DNA of 64,000 bases from Candidatus Heteroruminococcus faecigallinarum (GTDB lineage Bacteria > Bacillota > Clostridia > Oscillospirales > Ruminococcaceae), in assembly GCA_904387055.1 (NCBI GenBank), contig CAJFKV010000004.1:1-64000 (forward strand), read 5' to 3'. Numbering within the stretch: the first letter of the stretch is position 1; each line of letters starts with the position of its first letter. Shown piece after piece: positions 18,585 through 28,303 of this stretch. The position numbers were made by a program, and so were the translations under genes. Below the pieces are notes generated by a model, which saw nothing but the letters and a program-made list of their open reading frames with translations, was not told the origin of the DNA and ran no database searches.

Positions 18585-19976
18585 ATGACGTGGGAAGAAA
18601 CGATAGAGAAACAGCGGCACTTTTTTGCAGGGGGAACCACCAGGAAGGGTGCGTTTCGCCGGCGGGCGCTGGAGCGCTTGCGCCGGGAGATCCTTTGCCG
18701 GGAGGAGGAGATCTTCCGGGCCCTGGAAGCGGATCTGGGCAAGAGCCCGGTGGAGGCCTATGCCGCCGAGATCAGCCAGGTGCTGGAGGAGATCCGCTGC
18801 CAGGAGAAAGGCCTGGAACGGTGGAGCCGTCCCCGGCCGGTGGCCGCCTCCCTGGCCCAGCAGCCGGGGATGGGCTGGCGGGTGCCGGAGCCCTTGGGCT
18901 GCGTGCTGGTGCTGTCCCCCTGGAACTACCCCTTTCAGCTGGCCCTGTGCCCGGCGGTGGCGGCCATTGCCGCCGGCAACTGCGTAACCATCAAGCCCTC
19001 CCGGAAGAGCCCGGCCACCTCCCGGTTGCTGAAGGAGCTGGTGGAGGCGTGCTTTGATCCCTGGTATGTCCAGGTGCTGCCCACAGGGGAGGAGATCAAC
19101 AGCGCGGTGCTGGAGTGCCGGTTTGACCATATTTTCTTTACGGGTGGAACGGCGGCAGGGAGACGGGTGATGGCCGCGGCAGCCCGCTTTTTGACACCGG
19201 TAACGCTGGAGCTGGGAGGGAAAAGCCCCTGCCTGGTGGACGAAACCGCAGACCTGCCCATGGCGGCCCGGCGGATTGCCTGGGGAAAATGGCTGAACGC
19301 CGGCCAAACCTGTGTGGCTCCCGACTATGTGCTGGTGCAGGCGTCGGTGAAGGACCGGCTGGTGGAGGAGCTGAAGAAAGCCATCCGACGGCAATATACG
19401 GCCTTTCCCTGTGCCAACAGCCAGTATCCCCGGATTGTGAACCGGGCCCAGTTTGACCGCCTTCGGGGGCTGCTGGAGGGGCAGCGCCTCCTGTTTGACG
19501 GGGGCGAGGAGGCGGGGCTTCTGAAGATGGGGCCCAAGCTGGTGGACAGCCCCTCCTGGGACAGCCCTCTTATGAAGGAGGAGATCTTCGGCCCCATCCT
19601 GCCCATCCTCCCCTACCGGCAGCTGGACCAGGCCATCCGGTGGGTAAGGGAGAGGCCGAAGCCCCTGGCCCTGTACCTCTTTACCCGCAGCCGCGCCCAT
19701 CAAAGGCAGGTGTGGCGGGAGCTCTCCTTTGGGGGAGGCTGCGTCAACGATACGGTGATCCAGCTGGCTTCCCCCCGGCTGCCCTTCGGCGGGGTGGGGG
19801 AGAGCGGTATGGGCGCCTACCACGGCCGGGCGGGCTTCGATGCCTTTACCCACTACAAAAGCACCCTGTGGAGGCCGGCCGGCTGGGAGATCCCCTTGCG
19901 GTACCCGCCCTACAGCGGCCGGCAGCTGGCGGTGATCCGGGCGGTGTATGAGGGAAGAGACAGAGCGGCCAGGTGA
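18585..19976 (+). CDS. Aldehyde dehydrogenase family protein
   Basis: EPLGCVLVLSPWNYPFQL, FFTGGTAAGRRV, LELGGKSPCLVDETAD, NAGQTCVAPDYVL. Confidence 0.95.
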   Translation: MTWEETIEKQRHFFAGGTTRKGAFRRRALERLRREILCREEEIFRALEADLGKSPVEAYAAEISQVLEEIRCQEKGLERWSRPRPVAASLAQQPGMGWRVPEPLGCVLVLSPWNYPFQLALCPAVAAIAAGNCVTIKPSRKSPATSRLLKELVEACFDPWYVQVLPTGEEINSAVLECRFDHIFFTGGTAAGRRVMAAAARFLTPVTLELGGKSPCLVDETADLPMAARRIAWGKWLNAGQTCVAPDYVLVQASVKDRLVEELKKAIRRQYTAFPCANSQYPRIVNRAQFDRLRGLLEGQRLLFDGGEEAGLLKMGPKLVDSPSWDSPLMKEEIFGPILPILPYRQLDQAIRWVRERPKPLALYLFTRSRAHQRQVWRELSFGGGCVNDTVIQLASPRLPFGGVGESGMGAYHGRAGFDAFTHYKSTLWRPAGWEIPLRYPPYSGRQLAVIRAVYEGRDRAAR

Positions 19977-19995
19977 CGGAAAAGGAGGGACACCC

Positions 19996-20961
19996 ATGGT
20001 TGACGTATGCTTTGGAAGTTCGGCAAAGGGGGCGCTGAAGCTGGCCCGCCACGTGGGAAAGGGGAAGGACGGCCCCAGCGCCATCGCCTTCATCGGGGAG
20101 GAACCCATCTCCCGGCGGGAGAAAAAGGAAGCCATCCGGCGGATTCGGGCCGAGCAGGAAGCCCGGCAGCGGTATGCCGTTCCTTTGGAGGGCAGTACCG
20201 GCGATGTGGTAAGCGTCTCCTTTGGCCTGTCCATGGGGGAGATTGCCTCTCCTCTCACCATGGATGGGGGACCGAGAGAGCGGCTCATCCGCCGGTGGAT
20301 CACCGCCGCCCCCTGGGGGGAATCGGAGGCGGAGGAGCTGGAGGAGAGTGCCCGGGCCTTTTGGGAGAGCTGCAAGGCGGATTGGAACGCCCTGGCCGCC
20401 CGGGCGAGAGGGGGAGAACCGGTGCGGATCTGGGTGGACCCAAGTCCCGACGCCCTCTGCGGCCTGCTGGCGGTGGCCCAGCTGCTGGTGTCCCTGGAGG
20501 TGCCCCTTGCCCCGGTGACGGCTGTCTCCCTTCCCGGCTTCTTCTGCCGGGAGGATGGAAAGCTGATCGCCCACACCCAGTGGGGAGATGTTCCGCCGGA
20601 GGAATTCGGCCGGTTTCTTCCCCGGGCGGAGGTCCTGCCGCCCCTTCTTCTTTCCCGGCTGGCCGGCCGCTGGCGGTCGCTCCAGGAGGAGAACGCGCCC
20701 CTGCGGGCGGTGGTAGGCGGACGGATCGTGAGCGTGGGGGAAACGTTTTACGATGGGATGATCCGTCGTTCCTTTCCCGGGAAACGGTTCCGGGTGGGGG
20801 AATTGATCGGCCAGGTGCTGACCCGGTATCCGGTGGGAATCGGGGACTGGCTGGTTGCCCAGCGGATCCGGGTGCTGCTGGACCGGGGGGAGCTTCGGTG
20901 GGCGGAAGGGGAGCCGCAGGCCTTTTACGGAGGGACGGTGGAGGTTCCCGGCGGGCAATAG
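19996..20961 (+). CDS. DUF1835/DUF3658-like domain protein
   Basis: N-terminal DVCFGSSAKGALKLA...GLSMGEI and C-terminal winged-helix-like DUF3658 pattern; product function unknown. Confidence 0.7.
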   Translation: MVDVCFGSSAKGALKLARHVGKGKDGPSAIAFIGEEPISRREKKEAIRRIRAEQEARQRYAVPLEGSTGDVVSVSFGLSMGEIASPLTMDGGPRERLIRRWITAAPWGESEAEELEESARAFWESCKADWNALAARARGGEPVRIWVDPSPDALCGLLAVAQLLVSLEVPLAPVTAVSLPGFFCREDGKLIAHTQWGDVPPEEFGRFLPRAEVLPPLLLSRLAGRWRSLQEENAPLRAVVGGRIVSVGETFYDGMIRRSFPGKRFRVGELIGQVLTRYPVGIGDWLVAQRIRVLLDRGELRWAEGEPQAFYGGTVEVPGGQ

Positions 20962-20969
20962 AACAAACG

Positions 20970-21007
20970 AGGCGGAGGCTGCCCTTGGAAGGGAGCCTCC
21001 GCCTCGG
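20970..21007. terminator. Terminator-like hairpin between convergent genes
   Basis: GAGGCGGAGGCT...AGCCTCCGCCTC inverted repeat. Confidence 0.6.
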
Positions 21008-21027
21008 CCGCTGTGGCGGAAAATCGA

Positions 21028-21732
21028 TTAGGAAGGGGAATGGGAAGGGAAGTAGCCCTTCTTTCGCAGGTGCCGGTAGAGAAGGATCGACCCCACCGAC
21101 AGGACCACCGTTCCCACCAGGGAGATCCAGAAGGCGGGGGAGGTGGGGTCGGTGATGGAGGAACCCAGGACGGTAATCGCCAGGGTGATGGGCAGCATCC
21201 CCAGGAGGGAGGCGGGCAGATACCGGTGATAAGGGATCTTCATGGCCCCCGCCAGCAGGCTCATGATGTCCATGGGCAGGCAGCTTACCACCCGCACCAG
21301 GTAGGAGTAGAAGAAGTCCTGCTCCTTGCAGAGGGAGAGAAGCTCCTGGGCCTTGGGATAGCGGCGGACAATCCGGTCCACCAGGGAAGGGCCCACCCCT
21401 CTGCCAATCCAATAGGGCAGGGAGAGGGCGCCGGCCGTCCCCACCAGATTGAGAAGGATGGCCTGGGGAACGGGATAGAGAAAGCCGGCGGCCAGATGAA
21501 GGGCGGAGATGGGGAAGAAAACGGTGCAGGATTTGACCAGAAACAGCCCCAGCAGCAGGAGAACCGCCAGGACCTGGTTCTGGGGAAGGATGGCCAGGAT
21601 GTCCTCCGGGGTGATGGAACGGAGGAAGGCCACCGCCGTTCCCAGGCGAGGAACCAGCCACACCGCTGCCGCGGCCAGCAAAACCGCCAGCAGCAGAAGA
21701 AGGAGAACCCTGCGGGGGGAGAGACGCTTCAT
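21028..21732 (-). CDS. TVP38/TMEM64 (DedA-like) family membrane protein
   Basis: VKSCTVFFPISALHLAAGFLYPVPQAILLNLVGTAGALSLPYWIGRGVG. Confidence 0.9.
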   Translation of the reverse strand: MKRLSPRRVLLLLLLAVLLAAAAVWLVPRLGTAVAFLRSITPEDILAILPQNQVLAVLLLLGLFLVKSCTVFFPISALHLAAGFLYPVPQAILLNLVGTAGALSLPYWIGRGVGPSLVDRIVRRYPKAQELLSLCKEQDFFYSYLVRVVSCLPMDIMSLLAGAMKIPYHRYLPASLLGMLPITLAITVLGSSITDPTSPAFWISLVGTVVLSVGSILLYRHLRKKGYFPSHSPS

Positions 21733-22295
21733 AAGAGGGACCCCCGGTCACGGGGAAGGTGCGCCCCGTTTGCCCAGTGGGAAAGCCAGAGGTCGGCCAG
21801 GGCGCTGGCAGCCAGGCAGATGCCTACCAGCCGGATCATGGCCACCACCGATGCCAGCGGCCACAGCAGCAGGAAAAGGCCGGCTCCGGCGGTAACCGCC
21901 GCCGCCAGGAGGGCAGCCCACCACCGGGGAGCCTCCAGCCGCCACAGCTCCAGGGCCCGCAGCCCTTTGGAGATGGCGCCCAGCAGCACCAGGATTCCCA
22001 ACATCACCGGCAGAATCGACAAGACGATTTCCGGCTGAAGAAGGAAGAAAAGACCGATGGCACAGAGAACCACCCCCACCGCCAGGTTCCAGCAAAGAAT
22101 CAGGGCGGCGCCCATGCGCCTCTCCTGGAAATACGCCCACAGGCGCAGCGCCCCCATCACCAGCAGTGCCGCCCCCAGTACATAGCAGACGACGGTCCCC
22201 ACCGTTGACGGCCAGATGGCCAGCAGCAGCCCGGCCGCCAGCAGCAGAAGGGGCGAGCCGTAGGACGCGACAAACCGATTCACTCGTTCTTTCAT
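21729..22295 (-). CDS. HdeD/DUF308-like membrane protein
   Basis: Six predicted TM repeats (LLLAAGLLLAIWPSTVGTVVCYVLGAALLVMGALRL). Confidence 0.75.
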   Translation of the reverse strand: MKERVNRFVASYGSPLLLLAAGLLLAIWPSTVGTVVCYVLGAALLVMGALRLWAYFQERRMGAALILCWNLAVGVVLCAIGLFFLLQPEIVLSILPVMLGILVLLGAISKGLRALELWRLEAPRWWAALLAAAVTAGAGLFLLLWPLASVVAMIRLVGICLAASALADLWLSHWANGAHLPRDRGSLL

Positions 22296-22467
22296 CTTTT
22301 CTCCTCCTCCCATCCGCTTTTTTAATAGTATACTCCTTTTGTCTTCCTTTGGGAAGGGACAACCTGTAAATTTTTCAGGCAGGGGGAGGAATTCCTTCGG
22401 CGGCTGTCATCTTTCCCCCTTCCCCGCCGTATGATGGAAGCAGAATGGGACAAAAGGGGGAACGGCC

Positions 22468-23307
22468 ATGGAGCGGCGCGGACAAAGCAGAAGGCCCTTC
22501 TCGATCCACACCTCCCGCAGCCGGCGGGAGCGGGGCCGGGAGGAAGGCCGACACCGGTGGGACCCGCCCCAGGAGGAGGGGATCATCCTCAAAACCCTGT
22601 CGCTGCAGGTAAGCGCCTGCCTGTGCATCCTTCTTGTCTGCTGGGCGGTATTTTCCGGGGATGGAAAGGCCGCCCGGTGGTTTCAAGACTGGTACCGGGC
22701 GATGGCCTCCCAGCCGGCCATCGCCTGGGAGGAGCTGGGATGGGAGGAGGCGGTCCAGGCAGTAGCCGATTCGGCCGGGCGCCTGTGGGAAGCGGTGGAA
22801 ACGGCCGCCACGCCCGAGGCCCGGCTGACCGGCCAGGGAGGGCTGTGGCCGTTGGAGGGGGAGGCATTGCCCCAAAAGGCCCCGGACGGGGCCTCGCTGT
22901 CCCCTTATTTTCTCACCGCCCCCGCCCAATATCCCGTTTACGGCCAGGTTACCTGTGGCTATGGGTGGCGGTTCCATCCCATCACCGGCAACCCGGATTT
23001 CCACAACGGGATGGACATTGCCGCCCCCCAGGGGAACAGCATCTATGCGGCCTTTCCCGGCACCGTTACCCAGCGGGGCGTTTCCTCCATCTACGGCAAC
23101 TACATTGAGGTGACCCACGGGGGAGGCCTGCGCACCGTGTACTGCCACTGCCAGGAGCTGCTGGCGCCGGAGGGAGCGGTACTGCGGGCAGGGGAGCGGG
23201 TGGCCACGGTGGGGTCCACCGGGATCTCCACCGGGCCCCATCTTCATTTTGAGGTGCTGCTGGGAGAGACTTTCTACGACCCCGCCCCTGCTCTGGGGTT
23301 TGTCTGA
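22468..23307 (+). CDS. M23 family metallopeptidase, SpoIVFA-like
   Basis: GYGWRFHPITGNPDFHNGMDIAAPQGNSIYA...GPHLHFEVLL; directly upstream of an M50 protease. Confidence 0.88.
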   Translation: MERRGQSRRPFSIHTSRSRRERGREEGRHRWDPPQEEGIILKTLSLQVSACLCILLVCWAVFSGDGKAARWFQDWYRAMASQPAIAWEELGWEEAVQAVADSAGRLWEAVETAATPEARLTGQGGLWPLEGEALPQKAPDGASLSPYFLTAPAQYPVYGQVTCGYGWRFHPITGNPDFHNGMDIAAPQGNSIYAAFPGTVTQRGVSSIYGNYIEVTHGGGLRTVYCHCQELLAPEGAVLRAGERVATVGSTGISTGPHLHFEVLLGETFYDPAPALGFV

Positions 23308-23891
23308 TGGAGGGGAGGCTGCTGGGTGTCCGGCTGCGGTTCGACTTTTCCTTTTTCCTGCTGGTGGTTCTCTTCCTGCTGGGGGACCAAAGCGGCAGCG
23401 CCCTCTTTGTTCTGGGGGCGGCGGCGATCCACGAAGGGGGACATCTGCTGATGATGGGGCTGGCAAAGGCGCCGGTGGAGGCAATCTGGTTTACCCCCTT
23501 CGGCCTTCGGATCACCCGGGGGGAGGGGCCGCCCCTTTCCTACGGGGCGGAGGCGGCGGTTACCCTGGGAGGGAGCGCCGCCAACCTGGCGGGGGCCCTC
23601 CTGTGGAGTATTCTCCCCCTTCCGGGGGCGCTCACCTTCTCGGCGTTCCAGCTGGTGCTGGGGCTGCTGAACCTGCTGCCGGCGGAAAACCTGGACGGAG
23701 GAAAGCTGCTGGGGGACACGGCCTCCCGCTTCCTGGGGGAGCGGGAGGCGGGATGGCTCTGCCGGATTGTCACCCTTTCCCTGCTGACCGGCCTGTGGGC
23801 AGGGGGGCTGGCCCTTCTGCGCCTGGCCCGCAACCCCAGCCTCTGCCTGTTGTGCGGGTATCTCACCCTTTCCCTCCTGCGGGAGGGATAA
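23307..23891 (+). CDS. M50 site-2 protease, SpoIVFB-like
   Basis: AAIHEGGHLLMMG (HExxH) and NLLPAENLDGGKLL second motif; overlaps SpoIVFA-like stop. Confidence 0.88.
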   Translation: MEGRLLGVRLRFDFSFFLLVVLFLLGDQSGSALFVLGAAAIHEGGHLLMMGLAKAPVEAIWFTPFGLRITRGEGPPLSYGAEAAVTLGGSAANLAGALLWSILPLPGALTFSAFQLVLGLLNLLPAENLDGGKLLGDTASRFLGEREAGWLCRIVTLSLLTGLWAGGLALLRLARNPSLCLLCGYLTLSLLREG

Positions 23892-24039
23892 CCGGCCAGA
23901 AACCGGAAAACCACCCTTGCGCCGGGCGGCAAAGTAGTGTATCATAAACAAAAAGCCCCAATGGCTCTGCGGAAAGGCCGGCAGCATGCCGGCCGTTTTC
24001 GTCTGTCCGGCGGGCCAAACACCCCATGGAGGTGCTGAC

Positions 24040-25884
24040 ATGATTCCAATTCCCGAGAAGCTGGACCGGGTGCTGTCCCGGGTGCAAAAGCCGGGCCGGT
24101 ATGCCGGCGGCGAGCTGAACAGCGTGGCAAAGGACCGGGACCAGGTGTCGGTCCGGTTTGCCATGTGCTTTCCCGATTTGTACGAGGTGGGGATGTCCCA
24201 CCTGGGGATGAAGATCCTCTACTCCCTCATCAACAGCCGGGAGGACTATTGGTGCGAGCGGGTTTTTGCCGTAGAAGACGACATGGCCCAGGAGATGACC
24301 AAGGCCGGGATCCTTCTGTACGGGCTGGAGAGCTTTACCCCCATCCGGGAGATGGACTTGATTGGGTTTACCCTGCAATATGAGATGAGCTATACCACCC
24401 TTTTGGAGATGCTGGACCAGGCGGGGCTGCCGGTGAGGGCGGAGGACCGCCCTGCCCTTACGCCGCTGGTGATCGGGGGAGGCCCCTGTGCCTGCAACCC
24501 GGAGCCCCTGGCCGACTTTGTGGATCTCTTCGTCCTGGGGGAAGGGGAGGAGGTGACCCTGGCCCTCTGCGACCTGATGAAGGAGGCCAAGGCCGCCGGA
24601 TGGACCAAGGAGGAGTATCTCCGCCGGGCCAGCCGCCTGGAGGGGGTGTATGTGCCCGCCTTCTACCAGCCGGTCTATGGGGAGGACGGCCGCCTGCTGG
24701 AGATGCGCCCCTCCCAGGGGGCGCCGGCGGTGGTGTCCAAGGCCGTGGTGAAGGATCTGGACAAGGTCTTTTATCCCAAGGAATTTGTGGTTCCCTTCTC
24801 CTCCATCGTTCACGACCGAGTGATGGTGGAGATCATGCGGGGCTGCTCCCGGGGATGCCGGTTCTGCCAGGCAGGCTTCCTCTACCGGCCCATCCGGGAA
24901 AAGCGGTGGGAGACGCTGGAGCAGAACGCCAAGGATCTGTGCGCCGCCACTGGCTATGAAGAGGTGTCCCTTTCCTCCCTGAGCACCAGCGACTACAGCC
25001 AGCTGTCCCCCCTCCTGGGGTCCCTGCTGGACTGGGGGGACGCCCACAAGGTGAGCTTTAACCTGCCCTCCCTGCGGGTGGACAATTTTTCCCAGGAGCT
25101 GATGGAGAAGATCCAGCGGGTGCGCAAAAGCGGCCTGACCTTTGCCCCGGAGGCGGGCACCCAGCGGATGCGGGACGTCATCAACAAGAACGTCACCGAG
25201 GAAGAGGTGATGAACACCTGCCGCACCGCCTTTGAAGGGGGGTACACCGCCGTCAAGCTGTACTTCATGCTGGGCCTGCCGGGGGAGACCGACGAGGATG
25301 TGGTGGGGATCATCCGCCTGGCCCAGAAGGTGATCGACCTGTACTACAGCCTTCCCACCAAGCCCAAGGGCAAAGGGGTGACGGTGACCGTCAGCTGCGC
25401 CTGCTTTGTGCCCAAGCCCTTTACCCCCTTCCAGTTTGAGCCCCAGGACACCCCGGAGGAGCTGGTCCGGAAGCAGAAGCTGCTGGTCCAGAACATCTCC
25501 AGCCGGAAGATGAAGGTCAACTACCATGACGTGAATACCTCCTTTTGGGAGGCGGTGCTGGCCCGGGGCGACCGGCGGCTGGGCCGCGCCATCGAGAAGG
25601 TGTGGCGGGCCGGCGGCCGGCTGGAGAGCTGGGACCAGTACTTTGATCCCGGCCGGTGGGAGCGGGCCATGGAGGAGCTGGGGCTGGATCCCCGGTTCTA
25701 TGCCTGCCGCCGCCGGGAGATGGAGGAAGTGACCCCTTGGGATCACCTGGATTACGGGGTGTCCAAGGCCTTTCTGGCGGCGGAAAACCAGCGGGCCAAA
25801 GAGGGAACGACCACCCGCAACTGCCGGGAGGGCTGTGTGGGCTGTGGTATTCAAAAACGGATGGGAAGGAGCTGTTTTGCATGA
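24040..25884 (+). CDS. TIGR03960 family B12-binding/radical SAM protein
   Basis: VRFAMCFPDLYEVGMSHLGMKILYSLIN, MRGCSRGCRFCQAGFLYRPIREK radical SAM CxxxCxxC. Confidence 0.93.
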   Translation: MIPIPEKLDRVLSRVQKPGRYAGGELNSVAKDRDQVSVRFAMCFPDLYEVGMSHLGMKILYSLINSREDYWCERVFAVEDDMAQEMTKAGILLYGLESFTPIREMDLIGFTLQYEMSYTTLLEMLDQAGLPVRAEDRPALTPLVIGGGPCACNPEPLADFVDLFVLGEGEEVTLALCDLMKEAKAAGWTKEEYLRRASRLEGVYVPAFYQPVYGEDGRLLEMRPSQGAPAVVSKAVVKDLDKVFYPKEFVVPFSSIVHDRVMVEIMRGCSRGCRFCQAGFLYRPIREKRWETLEQNAKDLCAATGYEEVSLSSLSTSDYSQLSPLLGSLLDWGDAHKVSFNLPSLRVDNFSQELMEKIQRVRKSGLTFAPEAGTQRMRDVINKNVTEEEVMNTCRTAFEGGYTAVKLYFMLGLPGETDEDVVGIIRLAQKVIDLYYSLPTKPKGKGVTVTVSCACFVPKPFTPFQFEPQDTPEELVRKQKLLVQNISSRKMKVNYHDVNTSFWEAVLARGDRRLGRAIEKVWRAGGRLESWDQYFDPGRWERAMEELGLDPRFYACRRREMEEVTPWDHLDYGVSKAFLAAENQRAKEGTTTRNCREGCVGCGIQKRMGRSCFA

Positions 25885-26537
25885 CGGTGCGGATCGGTTA
25901 TGAAAAAACCGGGCGGGCCAAGTATATCTCCCATCTGGACATGACCCGCTGCATGAGCCGGGCCCTGGCCCGGTCGGGGCTGCCGGTGTGGTATACCCAG
26001 GGGTTCAACCCCCACATTTATATGACCTTTGCCCTGCCCCTCTCTTTGGGGGTGGAGAGCCGGGCGGAGACGATGGACTTCCGCCTGGAGGAGGAGCTTC
26101 CCTTTGACCAGGTGGCCGCCCGCCTGAACGCCTGTCTGCCGGAGGGAATCCGGGTGCTGTGGGCAGGGGAGCCGGTGGAGAAGCCGGAGGCCATCGCCTG
26201 GGCGGAGTATGCCGTCCGCCTCACCTACGACGGAGGGGAGGCCGGCGAGATGGGCAAGGCCCTTCAGGCCCTCTGGGACCGCCCCTCCATCCTGGTGATG
26301 AAGCATACCAAGAAGGGGCCGAAGGAGACCGACATCCGCCCCCATATCCGCCTGCTGGACTGGAAGGGGGAGGGGACGGTCCTCTCCTTCCGGCTGCGGA
26401 CGGCTGCCGGCCCCGCGCTGACCGTCAACCCCAGCCTGCTGCTGGACCGGCTGTTTGAGGAGAGCGGCCGCCGGGCCGACCAGGTGGGCCTCTGCCGCAC
26501 CGGGGTGTTTACCGGCGAGGGGAAGGAATTCCGGTAA
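25881..26537 (+). CDS. TIGR03936 family radical SAM-linked protein (DUF2344)
   Basis: RIGYEKTGRAKYISHLDMTRCMSRALARSGLPVWYTQGFNPH; ATGA overlap with TIGR03960 gene. Confidence 0.93.
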   Translation: MTVRIGYEKTGRAKYISHLDMTRCMSRALARSGLPVWYTQGFNPHIYMTFALPLSLGVESRAETMDFRLEEELPFDQVAARLNACLPEGIRVLWAGEPVEKPEAIAWAEYAVRLTYDGGEAGEMGKALQALWDRPSILVMKHTKKGPKETDIRPHIRLLDWKGEGTVLSFRLRTAAGPALTVNPSLLLDRLFEESGRRADQVGLCRTGVFTGEGKEFR

Positions 26538-26564
26538 AAAGTGAAAATTTGAGGCGGAATTTTC

Positions 26565-26593
26565 TTGCAATCTGCCGGGGGTTGTGGTATGAT
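26565..26593 (+). promoter_or_regulatory. Sigma-A type promoter for rplS
   Basis: TTGCAA-17 bp-TATGAT. Confidence 0.6.
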
Positions 26594-26599
26594 AATACA

Positions 26600-26731
26600 G
26601 CATGAGTACTGCGCCCTTTTGTGGACGCAGGGTTTGATGCCGGCGGAGCTTTTCTGCCGGACACCAAAACGAATGGTCCGCTGCCGTTTGTACGGGTATG
26701 AACATTCGGAGATTTAAGGAGGATAAACAAC
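26600..26731 (+). ncRNA. Structured leader of rplS, candidate L19 ribosomal protein leader
   Basis: About 130 nt leader with hairpins CTGCG/CGCAG, CCGGC/GCCGG and CGAATG/CATTCG directly before rplS RBS; Firmicutes rplS genes are known to carry L19 leaders. Confidence 0.5.
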
Positions 26732-27076
26732 ATGGATGCTCTGAAGCTGATCGCCAGCGACTGCCTCAAGGCCAATGTTCCCCAGGTGAACGTGGGCGAC
26801 ACCGTCCGCGTCAACGTGTGGATCAAGGAAGGAGACCGCAAGCGGATCCAGGCCTTTGAGGGAACCGTCATTGCCAAGAAGCATGGCGGTATCACCGAGA
26901 CCTTTACCGTCCGCCGCGTGGCCCATGGCTGCGGCGTGGAGAGGGTCTTCCCCCTTCATTCGCCCAACATCGACTCTGTGGAACTGATCCGTTCCGGCGC
27001 GGTTCGCAGAGGCAAGCTCTACTACCTGCGCAACCGGGTGGGCAAGGCCGCCAAGGTCAAGAGCTCGATTCGCTAA
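26732..27076 (+). CDS. rplS: 50S ribosomal protein L19
   Basis: VNVGDTVRVNVWIKEGDRKRIQAFEGTVIAKKHGGITETFTVRRVAHGCGVERVFPLHSPNID. Confidence 0.97.
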   Translation: MDALKLIASDCLKANVPQVNVGDTVRVNVWIKEGDRKRIQAFEGTVIAKKHGGITETFTVRRVAHGCGVERVFPLHSPNIDSVELIRSGAVRRGKLYYLRNRVGKAAKVKSSIR

Positions 27077-27091
27077 CTGAAGAGGCGCTGC

Positions 27092-27125
27092 AGAAAGGGA
27101 CTGGTAAGGTCCCTTTCTGTTTATT
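27092..27125 (+). terminator. Rho-independent terminator
   Basis: AGAAAGGGAC TGGTAAG GTCCCTTTCT GTTTATTTT. Confidence 0.85.
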
Positions 27126-27158
27126 TTCCGGCGTTTTTGCCCCAAGGAGGTAACGGTT

Positions 27159-27710
27159 ATGGAAGACAGGCAACAGGAGGAGCGATTTTCGGCCCGGGAA
27201 GAAGGGATGGAGTGGCTGGAGACCATCGCCCTGGCGGCGGTGGCGGTGGTGCTCATCTTCACTTTTTTGCTGCGCACCGCCACCGTGTCGGGAAGCTCCA
27301 TGGTCCCCACCCTCTCCGATGGGGACCGGCTGATCATCTCCGATCTGTTCTACCAGCCCCAGCAGGGGGATATTGTGGTGGTGGCCCCCGGCATCTATGA
27401 GGACCATCCCCTTATCAAGCGGGTAATCGCCACCGAGGGGCAGACAGTGGACATCAATTTTGACACCGGCGCCGTGACGGTGGATGGGGTAACCCTGGAG
27501 GAACCCTACATCAACGAGCCCACCCATCTGTCCGAAGGGGTGGAATTCCCGGTAACCGTGCCGGAAAACTGCATCTTTGTCATGGGGGACAACCGGAACA
27601 ATTCCAAAGACAGCCGGGACCCTTCGGTGGGGATGGTAGACGTTCGATATGTGGTGGGCCGGGAGCTGCTGCGGATCTTCCCGCTTGGCGACTTCGGCCT
27701 GGTGGAGTAA
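27159..27710 (+). CDS. lepB: Signal peptidase I (copy 1)
   Basis: VSGSSMVPTLSDGDRLIISDLFY, LIKRVIATEGQTVDI, FVMGDNRNNSKDSRDPSVGMV. Confidence 0.95.
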   Translation: MEDRQQEERFSAREEGMEWLETIALAAVAVVLIFTFLLRTATVSGSSMVPTLSDGDRLIISDLFYQPQQGDIVVVAPGIYEDHPLIKRVIATEGQTVDINFDTGAVTVDGVTLEEPYINEPTHLSEGVEFPVTVPENCIFVMGDNRNNSKDSRDPSVGMVDVRYVVGRELLRIFPLGDFGLVE

Positions 27711-27721
27711 AGGAGGACCAC

Positions 27722-28291
27722 ATGGAAAATCAAAAGACAAACCGGCCGGCGGCCCTAGAACTGCTGGACTGGGTTCGTTCCCTGGCGGTGGCGGCGGTGG
27801 CGGTGGTGCTGCTCTTTACCTTTGTGGGCCGTACCCACACCGTCTCGGGACCGTCCATGCTGCCCAATTTTCACGACGGGGACCTGCTTGTGGGGTCTCA
27901 TCTGTTTTACGATCCCCAGCCGGGGGACGTGGTGTTTCTGGACCCGGACCCCGGCAGCGGGAAGGGGATTGCCTACATCAAGCGGGTGATCGCCGTGGAG
28001 GGCCAGACGGTGGACATCGACTTTACCACCGGCGAGGTAACGGTGGACGGGCAGGTGCTGGACGAGCCCTATATCAACGAGCCCACCTATACCGACGAGG
28101 GGGTCCAGTTCCCGGTAACCGTGCCGGAAAACTGCGTCTTTGTCCTGGGGGACAACCGGAATAACTCCACGGACAGCCGCCATCCGGACGTGGGCATGGT
28201 GGACAAGCGGCAGGTGATCGGCAAGGGGCTGGTGCGGCTGCTGCCCTTGGGCGATTTTGGGCTGATCCGGTCGGCCCGGTATGACGGATAG
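27722..28291 (+). CDS. lepB: Signal peptidase I (copy 2, tandem paralogue)
   Basis: VSGPSMLPNFHDGDLLVGSHLFY, IKRVIAVEGQTVDI, FVLGDNRNNSTDSRHPDVGMV. Confidence 0.95.
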   Translation: MENQKTNRPAALELLDWVRSLAVAAVAVVLLFTFVGRTHTVSGPSMLPNFHDGDLLVGSHLFYDPQPGDVVFLDPDPGSGKGIAYIKRVIAVEGQTVDIDFTTGEVTVDGQVLDEPYINEPTYTDEGVQFPVTVPENCVFVLGDNRNNSTDSRHPDVGMVDKRQVIGKGLVRLLPLGDFGLIRSARYDG

Positions 28292-28303
28292 GAGGTAAAG
28301 CCC

